Shown in pieces: positions 1 through 5,971 of a stretch of DNA of 52,252 bases. The stretch's first letter is position 1. Each line of letters starts with the position of its first letter. Below the pieces are notes generated by a model. That model ran no database searches. It saw nothing but the letters and a program-made list of their open reading frames with translations, and was not told the DNA's origin. The position numbers and the translations under genes are program-made. This DNA is from Candidatus Saccharimonadota bacterium. Lineage in GTDB: Bacteria > Patescibacteriota > Saccharimonadia > Saccharimonadales > Saccharimonadaceae. The stretch lies in assembly GCA_905365145.1 (NCBI GenBank), contig CAJPIO010000004.1, forward strand, positions 1 through 52,252, given 5' to 3'.

Positions 1-495
1 GTCAGTACCACTGGAGTTCTGGCGGGGAAAACAATTAAGCAGATAACGGCCGGTAATTCGTATTTTTGTGTCATCGCTTCTGATGATAAAGCATATTGTT
101 GGGGTAGCAATAACTTTGGACAGTTAGGTAATGGTAATTTAAAAAACTCTTCTACTCCTACACCTGTCAGTACCACTGGAGTTCTGGCGGGGAAAACAAT
201 TAAGCAGATAACGGCCGGTACGGAGTTTACTTGCGCTATCGCTTCTGATGATAAAGCATATTGTTGGGGGAGTAATTCAAGTGGTCAGCTTGGTAACAAT
301 TCAACCATTAATTCCGGCGTCCCTGTCGCTGTCAATACTTCCGGTGTATTAGCCGGAAAGACTATCAAGCAGATTTCTGCTGGCAGTTCGCATACTTGCG
401 CTATCGCTTCTGATGATAAAGCATATTGTTGGGGGAGTAATTCAAGTGGTCAGCTTGGTAACAATTCAACCATTAATTCCGGCGTCCCTACTCAC
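1..495 (+). repeat. Three tandem 165-bp coding repeats (RCC1 units)
   Basis: Units begin at 1, 166 and 331 with exactly 165 bases each. The first 50 or so bases of units 1 and 2 are identical. A block of about 90 bases beginning in unit 2 near 236 (encoding AIASDDKAYCWG through the SGVP end) recurs unchanged in unit 3 near 401. More units probably lie upstream of the window. Confidence 0.9.
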
Positions 496-1488
496 GTCTA
501 TGCTCCCAAAGAAAACACCACCATTCCTGCTAATACCATGAAGCTCCGCGCCCAATACGCCAAAAAAACTGCGGCGACGTGCCAGGCAGTGGCGGCGGGT
601 TGGCAAGATGTGACTAATGGCTCAGCTTTGGCGTACTCGGCAGCCGGTCCGAATAACGGGACGGCGATTGCGGCAATGGCTAATAATCCAGGTTTGCCGC
701 CAACTAGTGTTGGTCACAGCTATCAATCAATAGTCCGCCCGGGTAGCGCTGCGCAGCTGACATTCACGAACAATCGCGAGATTAATGCCGGCGAGACGGG
801 CCTGTGGGATTTGGCGCTGACTGATAATGGCCTGGAGCGCAATACGAATTATTGTGTTCGCTTGGTGGCCGATACGGCAGCAGCGCCGGGGACGAGTATC
901 GATACTTATTCATACTATCCAGAGTTCAAAACCGCTGACGGTTCGCTAGATATTCGATTTGCAGATGCTGCTGATGCCACATTAACTAATCCGACTACTG
1001 TATTTTCGGCAGCAATGACTGGTAAAACGGCAAGTACCACGACTGCGAAATTATCTAATAATTCGTCGCAACAGCTTGAGGTGGCAAATAGCTTATCGAC
1101 GACGGGCTGGAGCGTTTCATTGGCGGCAACTGGCGGCCCAACTGCTAAATGGACGCAGACTGGCGGCGCAGCGAATTATGCGTTTAATAGTACTAATGTA
1201 GACCAGGGGCAATTATCGGTTGACCTATCATCAAGCGCCTTTACAGCGTCTGGTTCGACGCCGCTGGGGCAGGCCTGTACGACGGCTGGCTTATCGTATG
1301 GTGTGGGCGGTGCGTTCGTAGCTGGCACGGCGTCGGCTAACGCGATTACGCTGGTGACCGCCTCGAGCAGCAGTGGTTTGACTTGCTTGTTTAAATTGCA
1401 GGATATTTCCTTGAAGCAGACTATTCCGGCGTATCAGAAGCCAGGCACGTATACATTGCCAGTAACAGTAACGGTGGTAGCGCAGTGA
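1..1488 (+). CDS. Surface protein with RCC1 repeats and a WxL-like C-terminal domain (5' end outside window)
   Basis: The frame is open from base 1, so the true start lies upstream; the ATG at 538 is internal. Bases 1-495 encode three tandem 55-residue RCC1/BNR-type units (1-165, 166-330, 331-495), each with a CxIASDDKAYCWG core followed by GQLGN, typical of beta-propeller blades. The DNA of the units is nearly identical, pointing to recent duplication or gene conversion. The C-terminal part has a GWSVSL motif near base 1108 and ends in GTYTLPVTVTV, like the end of the WxL-like protein at 2343. WxL domains are known to bind the cell wall non-covalently. I infer a secreted repeat-rich surface protein, perhaps an adhesin. 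It overlaps or abuts the LPXTG-like gene downstream, suggesting one operon. Confidence 0.85.
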   Translation, partial: VSTTGVLAGKTIKQITAGNSYFCVIASDDKAYCWGSNNFGQLGNGNLKNSSTPTPVSTTGVLAGKTIKQITAGTEFTCAIASDDKAYCWGSNSSGQLGNNSTINSGVPVAVNTSGVLAGKTIKQISAGSSHTCAIASDDKAYCWGSNSSGQLGNNSTINSGVPTHVYAPKENTTIPANTMKLRAQYAKKTAATCQAVAAGWQDVTNGSALAYSAAGPNNGTAIAAMANNPGLPPTSVGHSYQSIVRPGSAAQLTFTNNREINAGETGLWDLALTDNGLERNTNYCVRLVADTAAAPGTSIDTYSYYPEFKTADGSLDIRFADAADATLTNPTTVFSAAMTGKTASTTTAKLSNNSSQQLEVANSLSTTGWSVSLAATGGPTAKWTQTGGAANYAFNSTNVDQGQLSVDLSSSAFTASGSTPLGQACTTAGLSYGVGGAFVAGTASANAITLVTASSSSGLTCLFKLQDISLKQTIPAYQKPGTYTLPVTVTVVAQ

Positions 1489-1505
1489 TGAAGAAGGAAA
1501 ATACA

Positions 1506-2246
1506 ATGAGAGCTGGTGCGGTAGTTGTTGTATTTTTAACAGCAATAATTGGCGTAGTTTTTAATAGCAAAGCTGCTCTGGCGACAACTTCAGCAGATTC
1601 GACTTTTTCACAGTTAATTCGTGAAATAGACTGCTCTCATACAGTTTACAGCAGAGCGGTTGGGCAAGTGAATAATGTGGAGTGCGACGTTTTCGCTCCA
1701 AAATACGACCATTCGGTAATTAAAGATAACGGCTATCCAGTGATTTATGGCGTGTATGATGCGGTACATACGGTTATTGATCCGGTGACTGGCGCGCATC
1801 AGTTGGCGATTGAGTTTGCCGGCAGGGCGTTTGTCCTGGGAGTTGATCCAGAATTGACGGTTAATGGCAATGCTTGGGTGCTTGATCTATCTAATTGGCC
1901 GAATACACATCCTGGCGATACGACGCTGGTGATAGAACGCGGCAAAACTTACCTTGGCGAAATTACTTCCTCGACACGGGCTTACGGCTCGGCTTTGCAA
2001 ATTAATCACGCGGTACCTTTTACAATTACTATTCCGCCGAGAACCTTGCCGCCGACGCCGCCAGTAATTCCGTCATCACCAGCGGTTCCAGCTGTTTCGG
2101 CAGTCGCTACAGGTATAAAATCTGGTAAAGATTTGGCTAATACTGGCGCAAACATGTGGTTTATGGTGATGGTGGCGCTGGGAATGATTATTATTGCGTT
2201 CATACTGCTGATACGTAACAGACGAGGAGGCAGTCATGAACCGTAG
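1506..2246 (+). CDS. Small secreted protein with LPXTG-like sorting signal
   Basis: The product is about 246 residues: a hydrophobic N-terminal signal peptide (about 1-26), an uncharacterised extracellular part, a Pro-rich stretch near 176-195, then LANTG at about 210-214, a membrane segment and a basic RNRR tail. That order is a sortase cell-wall sorting signal, with LANTG in place of LPXTG. I chose ATG 1506 because GAAGGA lies 7 bases upstream; ATG 1488 and GTG 1485 overlap the previous stop and are possible coupled starts. A small LPXTG protein is a standard member (CscD-like) of WxL/Csc clusters in Firmicutes, and the neighbours here match that set. No sortase gene is in the window. Confidence 0.8.
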   Translation: MRAGAVVVVFLTAIIGVVFNSKAALATTSADSTFSQLIREIDCSHTVYSRAVGQVNNVECDVFAPKYDHSVIKDNGYPVIYGVYDAVHTVIDPVTGAHQLAIEFAGRAFVLGVDPELTVNGNAWVLDLSNWPNTHPGDTTLVIERGKTYLGEITSSTRAYGSALQINHAVPFTITIPPRTLPPTPPVIPSSPAVPAVSAVATGIKSGKDLANTGANMWFMVMVALGMIIIAFILLIRNRRGGSHEP

Positions 2247-2293
2247 GAAATTAGCGGATGTTCGGAGGTGCGAAGGAGGGTAGGTAGTAGCAC

Positions 2294-2299
2294 TATAAT
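2294..2299 (+). promoter_or_regulatory. -10 box (TATAAT) for the WxL-like gene
   Basis: A consensus TATAAT lies 43 bases upstream of ATG 2343, in the 96-base gap after the LPXTG-like gene. A ribosome binding site (GAAAGGA) sits just before the start. The WxL-like gene can therefore be transcribed separately from the upstream pair. Confidence 0.6.
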
Positions 2300-2342
2300 G
2301 AACAACGAAGCAACGAAAACAACGTAAAAGAAAGGATACGAT

Positions 2343-2972
2343 ATGAAAAAACTAATAGCAAACGTAGCTTTGGCGGTCGGTGTAGCTGGCGTAGTCGGTT
2401 TGGCGGGCACAGCGGTGTACGCGGCGACTACGGCGACGTCAGAATTGAGCCAGACGATTAACGCTGGTGTGCTTAGTACCGACATTCGCGATACTGGCGA
2501 TAGTGTAGTAACAAACCCAACATTTGCTATGAACGCGACTACGGCATCGACTTCTGCCCAGACGACGACTGGTACATTTGGCGCTAATGATAAGCGCATC
2601 GCTGTCGATAACCCTGGCGGTGCTAATAATGGCTGGACGCTAACATTGAATGCCACAACTCCTGGTACGGGAAAGTGGACGAGCGGTAGCAATACATATC
2701 AATACAACGGTAATGCTACGACTGGACAGTTGACGGTTAATCCGGCTGCTGGAACGCTGACATCAATGATCGGTGCTTCCACAGGCATCACACTGGGTTC
2801 GCAAGCAGCATTTTCCGGCACTTCTCCAGTAACGCTGATCAGTGCGGCGGCTGGTTCTGATGATGTTTGGCGCGGTTATGTGACGGGCGTCGGCTTGAGC
2901 CAGGCTATTCCAGCTGGCCAAGCAGCAGGTACCTATACTTTGCCGATGACTCAAACTGTGGCCGCTATCTAA
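2343..2972 (+). CDS. Secreted WxL-like domain protein
   Basis: The product has 209 residues with a clear signal peptide (1-28, ending VYAA) and a single compact domain. Residues 97-101 read GWTLT, giving a W-x-L motif at 98-100, and the C-terminus reads GTYTLPMTQTV, which aligns in place with the distal YxxxLTWTL motif of Firmicutes WxL domains although the second Trp is replaced. The same ending occurs on the RCC1 protein upstream. WxL proteins are known to attach non-covalently to peptidoglycan and to partner with DUF916 proteins; such a gene follows at 3112. Start supported by GAAAGGA. A strong terminator follows directly. Family assignment is by motif only. Confidence 0.7.
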   Translation: MKKLIANVALAVGVAGVVGLAGTAVYAATTATSELSQTINAGVLSTDIRDTGDSVVTNPTFAMNATTASTSAQTTTGTFGANDKRIAVDNPGGANNGWTLTLNATTPGTGKWTSGSNTYQYNGNATTGQLTVNPAAGTLTSMIGASTGITLGSQAAFSGTSPVTLISAAAGSDDVWRGYVTGVGLSQAIPAGQAAGTYTLPMTQTVAAI

Positions 2973-2991
2973 GATCTGACGCAGTTATGTC

Positions 2992-3031
2992 AATGAAAAT
3001 TGGGCGCTCTTTCGGGCGTCTAATTTTCATT
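2992..3031 (+). terminator. Rho-independent terminator after WxL-like gene
   Basis: AATGAAAATT (2992-3001) pairs perfectly with AATTTTCATT (3022-3031), and the inner GC-rich bases extend the stem to about 15 pairs with a short TCTTTC-type loop. The A-rich/T-rich flanks make it potentially bidirectional. Confidence 0.8.
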
Positions 3032-3098
3032 TACGCGGATTGTTTAGTTTTTGGAAGTATCAACGGGTGTTGGTATAGCCATGAGCGTCTTGGCTTGC

Positions 3099-3104
3099 TA
3101 TAAT
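3099..3104 (+). promoter_or_regulatory. -10 box for leaderless DUF916-like gene
   Basis: TATAAT is followed by 7 bases and then ATG 3112, with no Shine-Dalgarno sequence. Transcription would start at or next to the start codon. Confidence 0.6.
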
Positions 3105-3111
3105 AAATCAT

Positions 3112-4104
3112 ATGATTTTAATGAGGAGAATACGGGGTATAGCTTCATGCTGGCGCAGGCTAGCGGTAATGGCGGTTGCGGCAGGTGTTTTATGGCCGTC
3201 GTCGGTTCTGGCAGCAGGAATTGGCAGCCGTCCAGCGAATCCTGATCCGAACAACCCGCGGACGCAGTCGATTTTTATTTATCAATTGAATCGCGGCGCT
3301 AATAAATCCGATCAATTGACGATTACTAATGGCTTGACCGAACAAGCAAACATCGAAGTGTATGCTGTCGATGGCACAGTTACAGCGACTGGCGATATGA
3401 CATGCAAGCAGCAGGTTGAGGAAAAGAAAGATGCTGGCAATTGGGTAAAACTAGCGAAAAGCGAGGTGGCTTTGGCGCCTGGCGCATCGACGAACGTTGA
3501 TTTCACAGTTACCACGCCTGATAAGGCTGACGTTGGCGAGCATAATGCTTGTTTGGTAATCCAGCGTAAGGCCGATCCGGCCGCTGCTAAGAAGGGTGGC
3601 ATCCAGCTACAAACGCGCCAAGCGGTGCGTATGGCGATTACTATTCCTGGCAATATTCACCGTGATGTGACAATTGACAAATTCGCCGTCGATAATAACG
3701 GCAAGCAGCTATATAACATTGCTATTAAAAATTCTGGCAACGTTTCGGCTGATGTTGATGTCAAGTTAGTAGTCAGGGACATGCTGGGTAATGTTGTTTA
3801 TCGAAATGGCGGTGAGTATGCGGCAATTGCCGAGCAAGTCCGCCAGTTCCGCTACGAGAGTAATTTACAGCCGTTCTGGGGCGGTAAGTACCGCGCTGAG
3901 CTTTCAATTGCTTACAATAAAAAGGCTGGCGAATGGGGTGTTAGTAAAAATTCAGCTGATTTAACGACGAAAAAGGTTGAACCGATAGAATTATTTTTCT
4001 GGCCGACACCTGGTGCTTGGGCGATTATCGTTGGAGCGATTTCCATAGTTATTGCGGCGGTTTGGCGGGTGATTGTCCTCGTGAAAAAGCGCCGGAAGCG
4101 ATAA
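3112..4104 (+). CDS. DUF916/WxLIP-like membrane-anchored surface protein
   Basis: The product has 330 residues: a signal peptide (about 1-35), two beta-rich extracellular domains, a C-terminal membrane helix (about 296-322) and a short basic cytoplasmic tail. The domain order, the first-domain pattern (SIFIYQLNRG..., LTITNG, PGAS...VDFTV) and the later I.N.GN...V...V.D pattern match the DUF916/DUF3324 proteins that accompany WxL proteins in Firmicutes and bridge them to peptidoglycan. ATG 3112 is 7 bases after a TATAAT, so it is probably leaderless. Its position after two WxL-like proteins and an LPXTG-like protein supports the assignment. It could instead be a generic Ig-like membrane protein. 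Confidence 0.72.
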   Translation: MILMRRIRGIASCWRRLAVMAVAAGVLWPSSVLAAGIGSRPANPDPNNPRTQSIFIYQLNRGANKSDQLTITNGLTEQANIEVYAVDGTVTATGDMTCKQQVEEKKDAGNWVKLAKSEVALAPGASTNVDFTVTTPDKADVGEHNACLVIQRKADPAAAKKGGIQLQTRQAVRMAITIPGNIHRDVTIDKFAVDNNGKQLYNIAIKNSGNVSADVDVKLVVRDMLGNVVYRNGGEYAAIAEQVRQFRYESNLQPFWGGKYRAELSIAYNKKAGEWGVSKNSADLTTKKVEPIELFFWPTPGAWAIIVGAISIVIAAVWRVIVLVKKRRKR

Positions 4105-4139
4105 TTTACTAGCTGCGATTGATATGCCATAATGGTAGT

Positions 4140-4825
4140 ATGAAGAAAAATTTTCTTGTTAGAACGTTCTTTGGTATCACTATTGCGGCGTTCGGCGGGG
4201 TTCTGTTGCTAAAGAATCTCGAGATTATTAAGTTTGATAGCTCTGGAACGTGTTTTGGGGAACGGTTTGGGCGGCCGGTCTGATTTTGGCTGGTCTGATG
4301 ACGATATTCAGTTCTCGCAGGGCCTCGCTGCGGGTGTGGGGATTACTGCTAATGACTATCGGTGTGTCCATTGGCTTGGGCGCTTACGGTGTAATTAATA
4401 TTAGCGTTTGGAAAATATTTTGGCCGGTGATTTTGATTGCTATCGGTTTGATGGTAAGTGTCGGTTCAGGCGGCCACAAGCGATCTAAGAAATCGGTTGC
4501 TGATGATAGCGGTAATGAAAAAATTGCGATTTTTTATGGTGAAGAGTCGCGAGTGAAAGGCGATTATACTGGCGGTTCGGTAACGGCGATATTTGGCGGC
4601 GTGGAGTTGGATTTGCGCCAAGCGAAAATTAAGGACGGCGCGGTCATTGACGTCTTTACATTTTGCGGCGGCGTTAGCATCAATATGCCTGACGACGTGA
4701 TCGTTAAAAACGAAGTTCACGGCATTTTGGGCGGCAGCGAGGATAAAACCGTATCCAAATCTTCCGCCAAAAAGACAATCTATCTGCGCGGCGAATGCGT
4801 TTTGGGCGGTTTGGAAGTAAAATAG
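4140..4825 (+). pseudogene. LiaF-like membrane protein, split by a one-base deletion
   Basis: ATG 4140 lies 6 bases after CATAAT (leaderless pattern) and encodes the first membrane helix (FFGITIAAFGGVLLLKNLEI) before running into TGA at 4281-4283. The next frame, usable from GTG 4250 to 4825, continues with three more helices and a C-terminal beta-helical LiaF/DUF2154-type domain (GGVELDLRQA, FCGGVSINMPDDV, LGGSED). Joining the frames near 4249-4258 restores a normal LiaF-like layout, so one base seems missing; the TTTTGGGG run there is a likely place. LiaF proteins are known as membrane regulators of envelope stress systems, but no Lia-type kinase is nearby. It may be a real lesion, a sequencing error, or a shortened protein starting at 4250. 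Confidence 0.75.
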
Positions 4826-4849
4826 TTTAGGTTGATTTGGCTCGAGATA

Positions 4850-4894
4850 ACGCTATATCTGGTGTACCTACGCTAGATATAGCGTATTTTAATT
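4850..4894 (+). terminator. Terminator after LiaF-like gene
   Basis: ACGCTATATCT (4850-4860) pairs perfectly with AGATATAGCGT (4875-4885), followed by ATTTTAATTTT. It ends the upstream unit just before the T-box leader begins. Confidence 0.8.
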
Positions 4895-4908
4895 TTATGT
4901 AGTAGAAT

Positions 4909-5146
4909 GTGAGTAGGGCGTTTTCGCGTGTGCTGGCTATTGTGGCGGTACGGCGAAATGAGCGGCTATCAACCGCGAAGCCTGCAGGAAGAAATTGGCT
5001 TTTATCAGCTGATATTAGACCCCGCCGTGAGCTTGCGTAAATAGCATAAGAAAGAGCTAAAAGAATCACTTCTTTTGGAATCGAGATGGTACCGTCCGTT
5101 TGAAACACCTCCAGCGGATTCTCGAGTTCAAGAGAGGTGATTTTTT
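4909..5146 (+). promoter_or_regulatory. T-box riboswitch, isoleucine type, with terminator/antiterminator
   Basis: The antiterminator is exact: helix A1 CGAGA (5082-5086) with TCTCG (5120-5124), the 7-base bulge TGGTACC (5087-5093) that binds the tRNA ACCA end, and helix A2 GTCCG (5094-5098) with CGGAT (5115-5119). A perfect stem III, AAAAGAA (5059-5065) with TTCTTTT (5070-5076), precedes it. The competing terminator pairs CACCTC (5106-5111) with GAGGTG (5134-5139) and ends in six T (5141-5146). Stem I can form with TTCGCG (4923-4928) and CGCGAA (4974-4979); the loop above its 3' strand holds ATC (4968-4970) followed by A, a fitting isoleucine specifier. A possible -10 (TAGAAT) is at 4903. 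It would switch on GNAT and ileS when uncharged tRNA-Ile builds up. Confidence 0.88.
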
Positions 5147-5163
5147 GAAAGGAAATAGTACTA

Positions 5164-5748
5164 GTGCCAGCTAGCAAACAAGAGTTGCTTAAAGATGCCA
5201 ACGGCGAATGCTCGCTTAATCCTAATAAATATACGCCTGTTATTGAGGTAGTGCCGCCTGGTAGCAGCTTATTTACTCGCCTTAAAAAGGAGATGTATAT
5301 CTCTGATGATTATGAGGCGGAGCTGCGTGATCTAATTAAACAGAAAAAGGCGGTGGTGTTGGCGGTAGAGGCGGGTGGACGCTACGCCGGTCGGGTGACC
5401 TTGCGGCATGATTGGGGCAATGAAACCTCTATCATTGAAAAGGATTTTCCGGGTCTGCCGCAAATCAATGCGCTGGAAATTGACGAGAATTATCGACGTC
5501 AAGGCTTGGCAACTATGCTTGTTACGGCAGCAGAAAATGAGGCCCGCCGCCAAGGCTTTTCTATGATTGGACTGGGTGTTGAAATCTCAAATGAACCGGC
5601 GAAAAGACTATACGAAAAACTAGGCTACAGTTATCAGCAGGTAGGCGGTGGCGATACGTATGATTTTCTCTTCGGCAAGCCTAATCCGCAGGTGTATAAG
5701 CTACGGTTAATGACAAAATCGTTGCAAACAGAGGCAAATCATGACTAA
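5164..5748 (+). CDS. GNAT-family N-acetyltransferase
   Basis: The product has 194 residues with a GNAT acetyl-CoA-binding motif A at about 104-125 (EIDENYRRQGLAT, RRQGLA at 111-116) and motif B with EPAKRLYEKLGY near 143-154. The substrate is unknown. GTG 5164 is chosen because GAAAGGA lies 10 bases upstream, right after the T-box terminator. It is thus the first gene read when the T-box antiterminates, ahead of ileS. Control of an acetyltransferase by an Ile-type T-box is unusual and may be simple co-transcription. The next reading frame (IMPase fragment) starts within its stop codon region at 5741. Confidence 0.85.
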   Translation: MPASKQELLKDANGECSLNPNKYTPVIEVVPPGSSLFTRLKKEMYISDDYEAELRDLIKQKKAVVLAVEAGGRYAGRVTLRHDWGNETSIIEKDFPGLPQINALEIDENYRRQGLATMLVTAAENEARRQGFSMIGLGVEISNEPAKRLYEKLGYSYQQVGGGDTYDFLFGKPNPQVYKLRLMTKSLQTEANHD

Positions 5749-5935
5749 TCGGCAGCAAGAATGGCTGGATTTTGCGAAAAGCGTGGCGCTGGAGGCGGGC
5801 GATATTATGCGAAAATATTTTGGTAAGAAACCAGACTCTCATTTCAAAGCAAACAATACAATCGTGACTGTTGCGATGAGGAAACTAATAGAATGATGAA
5901 CAGTGAATAGGAAAGCTTGATTAATAATTTAAACA
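5741..5935 (+). pseudogene. Decayed N-terminal fragment of an inositol monophosphatase-family gene
   Basis: ATG 5741 overlaps the end of the acetyltransferase gene. The frame encodes WLDFAKSVALEAGDIMRKYF and then NNTIVTVA before reading out of frame to TGA 5894-5896. Adding one base after GCG near 5877 restores VADEETNRM, the family pattern following the N-terminal helices, but a TAG follows shortly. The catalytic metal-binding motifs (GEE, DPLDGT) are absent. This is a truncated remnant; at least two lesions make sequencing error alone unlikely. The rest of the 223-base gap before ileS holds only AT-rich sequence and the ileS ribosome binding site. Confidence 0.7.
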
Positions 5936-5971
5936 AAGCAGTGAATATAAGGTAAATAAGGAGAAAGTGTA

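Noticed and set aside
2234..2692. 152-codon antisense frame over the WxL-like gene
   Set aside because: Low-complexity hydrophobic product, no ribosome binding site, and fully explained by the strong coding signal on the other strand.
4915..4990. A tRNA gene in the gap before the acetyltransferase
   Set aside because: The hairpins do not form a cloverleaf, and the downstream T-box antiterminator explains the structure.
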